Source: Sipunculus nudus (lineage: Eukaryota > Annelida > Sipuncula > Golfingiida > Sipunculidae). From it: a stretch of 64,000 nt of DNA. Positions 39,001 through 51,700 of the stretch are shown here, piece after piece (position 1 is the stretch's first letter; each line of letters starts with the position of its first letter). The stretch lies in the NCBI GenBank assembly GCA_026874595.1, contig CM049308.1, positions 81,514,124 through 81,578,123 of the forward strand, written 5' to 3'. The position numbers were made by a program, and so were the translations under genes. The notes below the pieces were generated by a model. It was given only the letters and a program-made list of their open reading frames with translations. It had not been told where the DNA came from and ran no database searches.

Positions 39001-39287
39001 CCAAATTTGAAAGCCCTGGGTCTTAGCAATTTGTTGAGACCATATTTGTTATGATATCTTTTGTATTCATGAAGTTATTAAATACATACTGTGGAAAAGG
39101 CGATGCAGCTCAAAGTTTAAGTTTTCATCTGGATCATTACATTCAATAAAGGATAATTAAGACTAAGCTACCACTCTGGATCAGTTATCATACTAAAATA
39201 TTATCTACAGGCATAGACCTTTAAGAAAAACCTGCTTAAGTTTTGCTACCATGGGTGGTACCAATATCTGCTCTGGCCCATGGACTA
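36078..39287. mobile_element. 3.2-kb element with ~450-bp inverted-repeat arms
   Basis: Left arm 36078-36545 and right arm 38834-39287 are inverted copies; both ends start TAGTCCATGGGCC and share AAAACTTAAG, GGTTTTTCTTAAAGGTCTAT and GATCCAGAGTGG. A further partial copy of the arm lies at about 38520-38770 in the orientation of the right arm. TAT flanks both ends, a possible 3-bp duplication. The interior carries a decayed palindrome-type element (about 36940-37760). No transposase seen. Confidence 0.7.
36940..37760 (+). repeat. Decayed palindrome-type element (copy D) with the alternative 3' tail
   Basis: Contains CAGTCTTGT-type modules and TGGCGCCA (about 37217) as in copy E. The tail (about 37440-37700) has GTGCACTGGG, CTTGACCTGTTGC and TTGGCAGTCTGCAAAGCTAT, the tail of copy C at 50200-50560 in opposite orientation. 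It lacks the GGC-rich run and GTATCCGC hairpin of copies A and B. Confidence 0.55.
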
Positions 39288-41228
39288 TATGGTGAATCCC
39301 TAATATTTGCATATTAGGGCGTCACAAGGCTCCTGACAATCCCCTCGCATTTACATAGTCACGCCTCCTGTGAATGGCATCGTTGCTATGTAGACGCCAG
39401 CAGCGGGCTCAATGGCAATAGACAGCTCAACCCGCTTGGTAACATTCACACTGAAATCATGTTTTCAAAAAGTCCATACATGGACCTTTGTGTCTTATGA
39501 TATGTCTCTGCTGTCGAACACTACAGTTCATGGGCCAAATGAAAGTGCATTGTAGACACTGTCGCATCGATTTTTATACGGTGTATTTGTTAGTGTTAAA
39601 GTTACACTTGAAAGTTTTGCCCCTGTTAAGTTGCCAACATGCTGATCGCCGTGATCGTTTAAGCCAAGCTGGTACATGACTGCGTTCGTCGCGTGTGGAC
39701 CTGATATTCTCACGCTGATTGGCTGAGCTAGAGATATATTTTCAAACCGGCTTGCCTTGAAAAGCGATGGTCTGATAAACGGTGACACACTGATTCACTG
39801 AGGCTGAGGATTATATATAGTGTTGAAAGTATTGCCCGTACTCAGATCAGCCGAGGATCTTAAAATATTAAGACAGATTAAATGGGTATATAAATAGCAA
39901 GCTAGAAGCCCACATAAGGCGGTTAAAAAAGATTCTGGAAAGACCACTGTAATTACTCCCTACGTCACTGGGAATTAAAGACCTTAGTTCAGCTAGGCGG
40001 TGATGTATGGCGCTGACAGTCCGGTACGGCCCATGTTTACCAGTCGATGAAATAAGAGGGTCAGAGAGTGGTAATTAGTTATAGTAGTTATAGAAATAAC
40101 CGAGAGATGGCAGTACCGACACTACGTGCAATACAGTGAGAGAACGTTTGGTTTCTTTGTCAGAGCCAACAATTAAGAGCCATTTCATAAACTGGGCCAG
40201 TCTAGTACCTTTCCATAGTTTCATCATTTACCCCCTGGGCCAGTCTAAGATATTCATGATATATCCCATTAATTATTAATTTGTATCTCTACAGAGTTCT
40301 CAAAATAAAAAGATATTTTTACGGGTATGGGAACATGTTCAGATGCTGAAACATTTTTATATCAATACCCAGCCATTATTACACAGTAAAACTTAAACTG
40401 CAAACGCAAGCGTCAATTGGCGTTTGTTTCTCTTCACTATATAGAAGAATTAAGACTTTTCAATTGGTTTTGAGATTAAACTGTACACATTAATTTTTGC
40501 CATGAATCAATCGTTCCTGTTTCAAAAAGTAGTATTGTATGATTTAAATTATGCTCGATCTTCGATCTTATTTTTCTGACAATAAATAAATTAAAATATA
40601 TGTAAGGTAATATTTCTTAAGTTAAAATTCAAAAATATTACAACTATGTAACCTTTAATTTTTAAAATATATCATTTTTTTTTAGATATGACAACCTCAT
40701 CTGTCAAAATAATGTAAAAGATTTACAGATAACACATTAACAAACATAAAACAAAAGGTTTTGTAATGAAAATGCAACTATACTTACAATACGCACACCT
40801 TTGGCAAATATATAGACACTTGATATAGACACTTGATTTGTCCAGTTAAAGACTTAATTACTTTTAAATAGTGTATGTCATTTACATTACTGATATTGCA
40901 TGTCTTTAATAGCAACATTTCGCCTTTATATGGAAAACTTAACAAACACTATTTTCATAGTATCAAGATAATTGGTCCTTTAATTACATGACTGTTGATA
41001 TTTAATTTTAGTATCTGACATTTTCATAATGTCGATTTATATGATGTTGTATTGCAAAACATTTAAAGTACATAACTATTTAATGTAAGATTAATATTCC
41101 GACAGTATTCCAAACTTGTATTATAAATATATTGTAAACTGATCATCATCACTGTAATCTTTATGTCTCTCCATATTCCTTAATGGGGTACAGATAGTTT
41201 CTTCACTGACTCATAAATTAAAGTATCT
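39288..41228. other. Intergenic stretch with a dispersed repeat fragment
   Basis: About 39470-39585 (AGTCCATACATGGACCTT and GTGCATTGTAGACACTGTCG) is a diverged copy of 53361-53490 in WDR74 intron 3. The rest is AT-rich without recognised features. Confidence 0.5.
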
Positions 41229-42892
41229 CATAAAGTATCCGTGATAGAAACTAACTATAAAGAAATCCATAGTAAAATTAAAACTATTATAAATATCTTG
41301 AGACACAGAATTATGTCCTTGTCTGGAAGGATAACCATTGTGAAAACATGTATTATTTCACAACTCATATATTTATTCCTTGTACTTCCTAAGCCATCAC
41401 AAACTTATATTAAAGAAGTGGAAAGATTAATATTTAAATTTATATGGAATAACCAACCAGACAAGGTTAAGAGAAACACTGTAATAGCACCGAGAGATAA
41501 AGGAGGGTTAAATATGATTAATCTCCAAGCTAAGTTACAATCTTTAAAAATCTCAAGGGTTAAACGTTTTCTTAGTGGTTCCACTGAAAATGGTTGGAGA
41601 CAGATTATTAATGTACAGTTAATAAGTCTAGTACCTATATATTTAAATGTTACTTAAGAGTGAACGACTTAAAAGATTTGAGTGTCTCTTGTGATCCATT
41701 CTGGAAAGAAGTACTCCAATACTGGTGCAATTACAATTACACTTAGATGGTTTCTACAAATGAAATTCAGTCACAAACTTTGTGGTTTAACTCTCACATA
41801 AAAATAACACAGTAATATTTTATAATAAATTATATAAGGCAGGGGTCAAAACAATTTCAGACATTACTAAAAATGTGGGAAACAATGTAACATTTCTGAC
41901 CTTTGAAGAATTAATAAGCAGAAACAAAGTCACTATAAACTTTATGCATTACACAGGATTGCTGCATGCAGTCCCAGGAACTTGGAAAAAAGATATAAAG
42001 AATAACCCAAGGGTCCAACTGCAAGAACATAGGGTTGAAAAAAAATTTAAGAATGAAAAATACTTCACGTTTCATCTACAGCGATTTAATCAATAACCTC
42101 TATATTTTGCCAGTCAAACCAATGGAAAAGTGGACCAGAGAGTTAGAATTACAAAACAACGAAATCATACTTAAAGCCGTCAAAAATATAACCAGTATTA
42201 CCATTTCTGAGAAGCTAAGAACCTTTCAGTTTAAACTACTACATAGGACTCTACCTTTGAACGCCTTCCTCTATAAATTGAAAAAGAGTGACACAGAAAT
42301 GTGCACATTTAGCAAAAAAGATAGAGAGACATATTCTCATATATTTTATCACTGTGAAATAACATACAGCCTAATATCTGATTTTAAAAAATGGTTGAGA
42401 GACATAGGTTCATACATACACCTGAGCAATTTCACAAAAACCTTTCAAATTATGAACACTACTAACGACACCCTTCTAGATATTTTAATACTACTCTTTA
42501 AACATATATACATGTAAATGTAAAGAAAAAATTCCTACGTTCTGTATGTATACAAACTACGTATTACAGATATATAAAATAGAAGAAAATATAGCTAGAG
42601 CAAAAGGTAAAATAGTAATACATGACCAGAAATGGAAACAATTTAAAAATAAATATTTAAAAAAAAACATTGCTGAAATAATACCTATCTTAAAGCAAAA
42701 ACAAAATAAAATATTTACTATGATTATTTCAATATGTTTATAATGTACCCTTTCTGTGTTTGTTGTTTATGTACATCCGGTTAGTGTGTATCAACCTTAG
42801 TGTGAATGTACACATGTTTGCATGTTTATGTTTTTATGTACTTTGTATGATGATGTAAAATCAAGTGTACTGTTAAATAAAAAAAAAACACG
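41229..42892 (+). mobile_element. 5'-truncated L1/Tx1-like LINE, decayed
   Basis: Plus-strand frames 41241-41657, 41875-42096 and 42035-42517 together follow the C-terminal part of an L1-type reverse transcriptase protein. The first has GRITIVKTCIISQLIYLFLV and FKFIWNNQPDKVKRNT, just downstream of the catalytic domain. The last has FQFKLLHRTLPLNAFLY and a degenerate zinc knuckle, CTFSKKDRETYSHIFYHC, where the second Cys is Ser. Frameshifts separate them. A 3' UTR-like tail ends in poly(A) at about 42877-42889. The endonuclease and catalytic YADD regions are absent, so it cannot be active. Confidence 0.85.
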
Positions 42893-43482
42893 TGTCTGTG
42901 TTGACACTGGCTGCTGGTTAAGAATGCCCATGGCCAACCATTTCACTTATACAGAAAATTATATGAGAGATTATTTTTGTCTTTTCTGATGAAAATATTT
43001 TTTTTTAAACATTTTGTCAACTTGATAACCATGTTAAGGGAGTTATTATGTTCATGAACATCAGACATGCGTGATAGTTTATTACATTTGCCGTGATAAA
43101 TCTTTTTTTATTACACCCAGGAAAAATTATGAGGTTGAACCAATCTACACAAGGAATAGACTTGTTCTTTGCCAAATATGTGGTGGTAACCCCGTTAGAG
43201 CGCTTACGAGTAGTTTAATAGCAGATAACCAGTCTAATATTAGTCCACGAGAGCTTTGGTATTCTCCCAACAGTTACAAAATACACAGTAATCACGTATA
43301 GAAATATTTATAGTATTGCATGTTTTCTTAATGTTTGTATTTTCCGTTGTATTCTGTGAAAGTTTAGACTCATTTAAAATAAATCAAACAAATGTTACCT
43401 GATATTTAATACAATGATTCAATAGGCACCTTGCCTGGAGTTTGCTTAATCTTTTGTGAATGAGGTAAAATTGCGTGTAAAC

Positions 43483-43543
43483 ATGGCGACAAATCGGCAA
43501 CACGTGAATTTATTTGTGGGAGCTGAAACTGGACTTGTTAAAG
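43483..43543 (+). CDS. WDR74: WDR74 exon 1
   Basis: 61 nt from ATGGCGACAAAT to donor AAAG|GTAAAT. Encodes NLFVGAETGLVKG across the junction, matching human VWVGTETGILKG. The ATG context (AAACATGGCG) fits a good animal start. Confidence 0.93.
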
Positions 43544-44435
43544 GTAAATGTGCAGATTTACTTCAGACAAAATTGTCATCTGAAATTTCATATCGAATTG
43601 TTACCATGGAGGATCCCCTGCTGACCTAAGACAAAGCCTGTATTATGATGTGGCAGTGGGGTAAAATTGTAATCCCAGTTGGACGACATCCACTGAGTCG
43701 TGATGTAAAAGGGGCACTCGGTAAAACCCGGAATTTCCGCGGAATTTCCGAGGATATTCCGAGATTCCTCGGAATAAAAGTTTGAGCCATTTCCCTCAGC
43801 AGAAGATCCTTGAAAGTAGGAAAAAAGTTCACATACATATAAAATGAATAATTATCTTCCTATTTCTTTGGGGTTTCGTTCTAATCCTCGACTTTTAAAG
43901 GCGTATTCTACGGTTTTCCGAGCCAGATCTGACCGGCCCGGGACGGCCTTGTTTATGGTAGATCATACCTAAATCCGGTGGTTTCATGAGAATTCGTGGA
44001 GAGTATAAACAGCTGACAGGCCTGGATAAAAAGGATATAGCCAGTAAAGAGAGTGAATTGTAGATTTATCAGATATACTCCTCTTACTGATAATAAGATC
44101 ATGAAATATTGTGGAAGGCCACAACTAAAGAAAGGGGCAGGGCATGGAGAGAGATTCTACAATTAATGGAAGTGGCATGACATTTGGACAGGGAGGCTAC
44201 AGCAGTATCAGTGTCTACAAGTGTCTTCATTTACCACTGGCATTATTAAAATTCTATTTTTTATTAGTCCAATGAACAAAGGAACACATTTGAAAACAAA
44301 ATCATTTATTAACAACTGAACCATAACAATCAAATGAAATATGTACAAATTGAAAGTAAATTAAGCCTCATGAAATACACCTGATACCACAATGAAATAT
44401 TGAATTTAAAATACCAATGTAATGATTTTAAATAT

Positions 44436-44473
<38 letters not shown>

Positions 44474-45668
44474 ACATTTTATTACTATTAATTTACTATC
44501 TATAGACCTAATATATGAAATCATAATGTAATTAAAGCGCTATAGAAGAATTAAACGAATAAACGATGTAACCCAACAGGTAATAATTAATTTGTCAACA
44601 GGAATGCAGAAAGCTGCAGTTTTTTTATGTGGTTTTGAGTGGGCCCGGTCGCCGTGAGTCTGGATTTTCCGGGAATTCTCCAGGCGCTTCCAAAATATTA
44701 GTAAACATGGCAGTCGTGCAGGGCTGTTTGAAAAGATGTTAAAAAAATCGTACGCTGTACCTTAATAAGTCGAGGATTAGAACAGAACCCTGAATAAATG
44801 GGAAGATAATTGTTAATTCTTCAGGTATGGGTACTTTTTTCTACTGTCAAGGATCCTCTGCCGAGGGAAATGGCTCAAACTTTTATTCCGAGGGATCTCG
44901 GAAATTCCGAGGAAATTCCGGGTTTTACCGAGTGCCTGTAAAAGGGTATATCTAAAACCCGGAGATCTCTGACCGGAGATCAAAATAAACCCGGAGATCG
45001 CGATATCTTAATTAATAAGGCAGCAATAAGTATTAAACGTTCCCCTTGACATTTCTAAATGACATCCGCATCGAATATGATACTTAATTTGCAAGTGCAC
45101 AAAGTATTTATTCAGTTATCCACGGAAACCTCACCTGGAGACGACCCGGAGACTGCCATCTTGCCAGGGCACTCGGTAAAACCCGGAATATCCAAGGAAT
45201 ATCCTCGGAAATTCCGAGATATTTCGGAATAAATGTTTAAGTGATTTTCCTCGTCGGACGACTCGAGAAAGTCGGAAAAAGTACCCATAGCTAAAGAATG
45301 AATAATGATATTCCCATTTCTTTTGGATTCAGTTCTAATCTTTGCCTTATTAAGGTACAGCGGACGATTTTATGAACATCTTTTTAAAAAGCCATGGACG
45401 AGCGCCATGGTTGCTAGGCCTAATATTTTGGAAGCGTCAGGAGAATTTCTGGAGAATCGAGCCCCACGTCAACTTGGCCTGCCCACTAAAAATCCCATAA
45501 GTAAAAACTTGTTCTCCATTTCTGTTGACAAATTAATTTGTACCTGTTGCATAACATCGTTTAATTCTTTTACAGCACATTATTTTTATTATTATTTCAT
45601 ATATAAGGTCTATAGATTATAATGTTAAATGGTATAGTAAAATGTACAAGTATGCAGATAATCGAATA

Positions 45669-45710
<42 letters not shown>

Positions 45711-48700
45711 ATATTTATGATTACTTAAAATCATGTACTAATATTCAGAATTGTGTCAAATAGTAAATGTACGAGTATTCATTTACTTTATCTGAATGTT
45801 TCATTTGTAAATTGTTCATACACAGACACAAGGTATAACGTGTATTTCATGATTTCACTTTTCATTTTTAAATATTTAAAAAATTGTCAATAGGTATAAC
45901 ATGTATTTGACATGATGACCATTTCACTTTTCATTATGTAAATATTTCATTTCTTGACACCTGGTGTAACATGTACTTCATTATCAATTTACTTTTCATT
46001 TGTAAATATTTCCTACATTGTGTCTACAATAGTTTATTGTGTCTCAAATTCATCAATAAGGATAGGAAAACAGGACACAGCCCTATATTAATTCCTCTCC
46101 TCTCTTTCATACATTGTCACCTGGTAATTAACGTACATATTGTATTTCAAGCTGAAGATTTCACTTTTCATTTGTAAATATAATACAAACATTAACACTT
46201 AGTAAAGCGAGTGCATTACATGATCATTTTACTTTTCATTTGTACATAATGCATAAACTGACACCTGGTAATAACTTGTATTTCATCTTTTTACTTGTCA
46301 TTTGTAAATATTTCATACATTGATAACTGATATCTGGTGTATTTCATGAGGCTAAATTTACTTTTAATATGTAAATGTTTCATTTGATTATTATTGGTCA
46401 GTTGTTTTCTTTGTTCTTAACTAAAACAATATAGAATTTTTAATAATTCCAGCGGTAAATGTAGACACAGATATACTGTTGAAGCCTCCATGTCCCGCCC
46501 CTTTCTTTAGTTGTGGCCTTCCACAATATTCCATAATCTTATTATCAGTAAGAGGAGTATATATGATAAATCTCAAATATACTCGCTTTACTGGCGATTT
46601 GGCCATATCAACGACAAATTTGGCCGATCAATTTGCAAGTCAACGACAAATTCCTGGAACTGAAGGCTAATAAATGTTATCTTATCTTACCTTATCTTAT
46701 CTTATATCCATTTTAACTGAACCTGTCAGCTGTTTATAATCTCCCAGAATTCTACTAAAACCGCCAGATTTAGGTATGATCCACCATAAACTTTGCCTTC
46801 TTCCCGGGAAGGTCAGATCTGGCTCAGAAAAACGTAGAATACACATTAATAAGTAGAAGATTAGAACTGAACCCTGAAGAAATAGGAAGATTATTATTCA
46901 ATTTATAGGTTGAGGTACCTTTTTCTAACTGTCATGGGTCCTCCGACGAGGGAAATCGCTTAAACTTTTATTCCGAGATATCTCGGAATTTCCGAGGATT
47001 TTCTGCGGATATTCCGGGTTTTACCGAGTGCCTCTTGCCAGGACGATCTCCGGGTCGTCTCCGGGTGAGGTTTCCGTGGATAACTGAATAAATACTTTGT
47101 GCACTTGCAAATTAAGTATCATATTCGATGCGGATGTCATTTAGAAATGTCAAGGGGAACGTTTAATACTTATTGCTGCCTTATTAATTAAGATATCTCG
47201 ATCTCCGGGTTTATTTTGATCTCCGGCCGGAGATCTCCGGGTTTTAGATACACCTGATGTAAAAGTGGTCGTTCGATGAGTCACACACCCGTTAGCCGCC
47301 TGAAGCGACGAAACGTCTTGCACGGTTAACAGCCAACAGTTTTGTCGCCTCTCCATATATAGAGATAAGTGGGATTTGACCACAATACAATCATATTTTC
47401 CGGAAAATGTAGTTTATTTTCAGTTTCACGGATGGGGTGACATTTAAGTTTAAACTTCTTCACCATGGCAAAAGTATCTTATTTTCAATACAGGGGCAAC
47501 ATATTGGCAACTGTAAGTGCATTTTATTTTAGTTATTGTGTATTTTGGTCTAAGAAGACACAGGTCATACTGCTCATGACCGCCATGACAGAAGCAGCAA
47601 GAATTTTTATGTAGCAGTGATAATTCTTGGTGAACTGGTCCAGTTTTATAAGAGATATAGACTTAATTAAGCAGGGAATTTACGCAATTAGCTTATCATA
47701 ACAGAATTTTGTCTTTAAAAATGAGATACAAGAGTTACTGAGGTTTTTTCTTTTTATAGGCACAAATAATATTGAGCTAAGAATCCCACCCAAGTGCATA
47801 TGTGGGGTGGTGACTATAAAATGTACTCTCAGATATATCTAATTAACATTTTATAGTCACCCTTGATGGCTACACACCCATTAGACAGATTATCACTATA
47901 GCCCACCAAGCCTTGTGTCAGACAATAAAAACATATCTTGGGAGAGTATATTATCTTCAGTGTACTGAGGCCATTCAGTCATACCATTTACACTGACATG
48001 CCAAATTTATCAATGGACACGGTTGTCTCTGGGGAATTGACCCCACAGACTCAGGATCTTGAATCCAACACACTACAGTCCGATTACTCCTGTTAGCCTG
48101 ATTTTTCACAATTATCCCAAGGAAAGACACACTTGCCAAACAAAAATGGTAGCCACGATGGGTGACTAAAATGTTAATATACCTGAGAATACATTTAGTC
48201 ACTACCCTATGTATTCACTAGGGTGAGATTCAAAGCTCAGTATAATCTGTGTCTATATAAGGGAGTAAACCCATCAGTATATCAGGTAACTCATTTTTTA
48301 AAGACAAAATTCAGTTATGCATAAATTCCTAATTTAAATATGTCTATTACCCGTAAATAATGGGTCCAGAACACAAAGCATTGTCACGTCTAGATATAAA
48401 TTATTACTACTTCTGTCATGGCAGTTATAAGCAGTACAACCTGTGTCTTCTTGGACCAAAATACACAATAACTCAAGTAAAATGCAGTTACAGTTGCCAA
48501 TATGTTGCAGTTGTATAGAATATAAGATACTTTTGTTATGCCGAAGTTGTTCTAATGTTACCCCATCCATGAAACTGATAAGAAAACTGCATTTTACATC
48601 TATTATGTTGTCTTCACTGTTCTCTACCACGTCAATTTCATAGGTTGGTGATAAGATTTCTTTACAAAATAGACTAGTTTCTCAAAAAATGTTTAAAAAA

Positions 48701-51700
48701 TTGTTTACAGGCAAATGAGGTAAGCTATGATTAAAAAAAAATTAATGACATATTTTCCTCTTTCTGTCACAGAGTCAGTAAGTTTTTCCTATTTTAGCGA
48801 ACCTTTGGGCTTATGCGATGGTGCAGTGTTGTCCATTGTGCGTCATCTATATGTTAACCATAGCTATCTCAAAAATGGCCGGAGCTAGCATCACCAAATT
48901 TTTTGCAAATAATCAGTCATCCAAAAAACTACATCAGATTTTTTTATTTTTTTCTAACTGCATTTTCTTAGATTTTATAGGGAAAAAGCTAAAAAGCTTT
49001 AAAAATCTTCTCCTCAGAAACTGTCCAGCCAAATTGTCCAATATGTCAGAGAAATGATCCCTGGAACAATCTCTCTCAAGTTTGTTTGAATGTTTCCAGT
49101 TTGGAGATTTTTGGCTGAGTTACAAGAGGTTGAACTTTGTCATCTGTCCAAAAAAGCATATTAAAATTTAAATCTCAGAAACGGCTGGAACTATCATCAC
49201 CAAATTTGGCGCCACCTGCTTCAGCCTTTTTTGTACGGGGTCATCAGTGCCTGTATTAAACACTGAGGGCTACAAAAAACTTCTTCTCTGAAACCATATG
49301 GCCAAAATGTTTAATATGGCATAGAAATGATCCTAGGGTAGTGCTTTCTGAAGTTTGTTCAAATGGTCTCTGTTCAGTGACTTTTGGCTAAGTTATGGGA
49401 AGCTGAATTTAGTCATATGCCGTAACAGCCCATTTGAGCTCAGTGACTACAAAGATCTTCTTCTCAGAAACCACTGGGTCAATTTCTTAAATCTCACACA
49501 TTAATTATTCTCAGATGTTGATAATTCAAGTTTGTTCAAATGGTTTTTGGTTCAGTGCTTTTTGGCTGAGTTACAGGAAGCTGAACTTAGCCAGTTTGCT
49601 GTATCTTCCTATATGAGTTATAAACCTGCAACACTTTTTTCGACTGATGCCACTGAAGCCAGTTTGTTAAATATTTTACAAGAATAATCCCTACAATAAT
49701 TCTTATAATAATTGTCATAAATGGTTCCTCATGAATGATTTTTGGCTGAATTATGGAGATTGAATTGAGTAATTTTACCATATATGTTAGCTGTGTGATG
49801 CTGTTACATCTAGCCTGGCACCAGTTTATCAGCATCTATTACATCATGCCACTAGACATTTAGATTTCAGGTTATCTTTGGTTAATATTGACAAGAAAGT
49901 TTTTTTTAAAAGCTTTTAAAAAATATTAGATTTATGATTTAAGTTATTCATCAAACCAGGCTATGTTACAATTATGGATATATAGCTCTCTGTGGCTATA
50001 TAAAGACAACTCTACATGGATTATAAATTATTGGTATCCCTACTCCACTTAATTCAAGAATTTGCCATCAGTGAGATATATCTGTATTTTAATTTTGCAT
50101 TCAGTATGCATCTGTAATAATTTTACATATATTCCTGATTTCTTTTTTTATTAAAAGTCAGCTGATAAGCATTTTGTATTGGAAAAATAAATTTCAAAGT
50201 TTTTTCAAGTAGGGGCCGCTTTTGTGTACAGATGGCAGCACTTGGTTAACCATTGGCAGATTGCCAGTGCCTTGATGTTGGCCGTTAGCCAAGATGATGT
50301 CAGCTCAGTTCACTCAGTGCAGTAGCTGCATTCTATTTATAGCTTTGGCAGACTGCCAACTGTGTCAGATTATGCAACAGGTCAAGAGACTTAGTGCAGC
50401 TAAGTACAGGTCAAAAGTTCACTCAGTCTAGCCAGGTGCAGGTCACGAGTTCACTCAGTGAAGTAGCTTGAAGCAGCAATTTGTCACAGTTCACTCATGG
50501 GCAACTGCCTTACTCACCTAAGCCTCGTCAGCCCAGTGCATCAAACTCAAGGGAAGGTTGATAAGGGATAAAATTACTTATATCTCGGCAGTGGTTTGAC
50601 ATATCTGCTTAAAATTATGCAGGTTTATACATCTTGGATAGCTTTCTGGATTTTGTGGCAGGTGGTGCCACCTACATTTATGTATACGCTGCAGACATTC
50701 AGGCCTATATCTCAGGACTGGTTTGACATATCCTCCTGAAATTTTGCATGTGTATAGATCTAACATAGCTCTTGATCATAGGCAAAACTGGGGGCGCCAC
50801 CTGCAACCATTTTTTCACAGTGTCCATTTGTTCATCTACCTTGGGATAAAATCACTAAAATCTCGGCAGTGGTTTGACTTATCAGCTTAAAATTTTGCAT
50901 GTTTATACATCTTGGATAGCTTTCTTCATTTTGTTGCAGGTGGCACCACCTACATTTATGTGTTCGCTGCAGACATTCAGGCTTATATCTCAGGACTGGT
51001 TTGACATATCCCCCTGAAATTTTGCATGTGTATAGATCTTACATAGCTCTTTATCATACACAAATTTTGTGGCGCCACCTGCCACCATTTTTGCACAGCG
51101 TCCTTCTGTTTGTCTGTTGTGGGATAAAATCACTCGTATATAAACAAGTAGTGGTTTGACTTATCTGCCAAAAATTGTGCATATGTATACAACTTGGACA
51201 GTTTTCTGGATTTTGTGGTAGGTGGCACAACCTACGAACACATTTCAGCTGCAGACATCCAGGCTATTATGCAACACACCTCACTCTATTTCCCCTTGCA
51301 ACTCAATCCATGCCTCACTTCACCCGCCCCACTCTGATTTTGGCAGATACACGTAGTCCCTTTGTGGACTACCTGTATTCTAGTTTTTGTATTGTGTGCA
51401 CCCATGCAAAAATTTCAGCAGTGATGTTTGTTTAATTGTTTCTTGTTCTAAGTGTTTAGTACTTGTATTGTTCATATACATGTTACACATGTTCTTGAAA
51501 AGAAATGGTCCAGCATTAAAGCATTATACCTGGTGTAATCTCATCAGGTTTGCATTAGGCCTGTAGGCCTTGTTTTACTTGCCAAAAAAATAATTGTGAA
51601 AAAACAGGTGGACAGGGGTGATGGAGTGTGTAGTAACTGAGTCATGGAGGACCGAATTCCTGCTCCTTTTGGTGTATTTCAGGGGTAGATTTCAAAACAG

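Larger units (their letters stand above)
45168..47032 (-). mobile_element. 1.87-kb GGCACTCGG element, copy 2
   Basis: Same terminal repeats as copy 1; flanked by TCTTGCCAG at 45159-45167 and 47033-47041. Interior segments shared with copy 1 in inverse orientation include AGGAGTAT/ATACTCCT, GTGGCCTTCCACAATATT and GACCTTCCCGGGAAG-like sequence. The extra length is mostly a ~75-bp minisatellite (45780-46380) and an (AT)n(GT)n tract (45670-45710). Confidence 0.85.
43701..47265. mobile_element. Three-layer transposon nest in WDR74 intron 1
   Basis: Outermost layer: a palindromic element (44945-45167 plus 47033-47254, beginning GGTATATCTAAAACCCGG and ending in its inverse) flanked by TGATGTAAAAG at 43701-43711 and 47255-47265. 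Two copies of a second family lie within: one in the left target duplication (43713-44936) and one at the palindrome centre (45168-47032). Each has its own 9-bp duplication. Confidence 0.85.
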
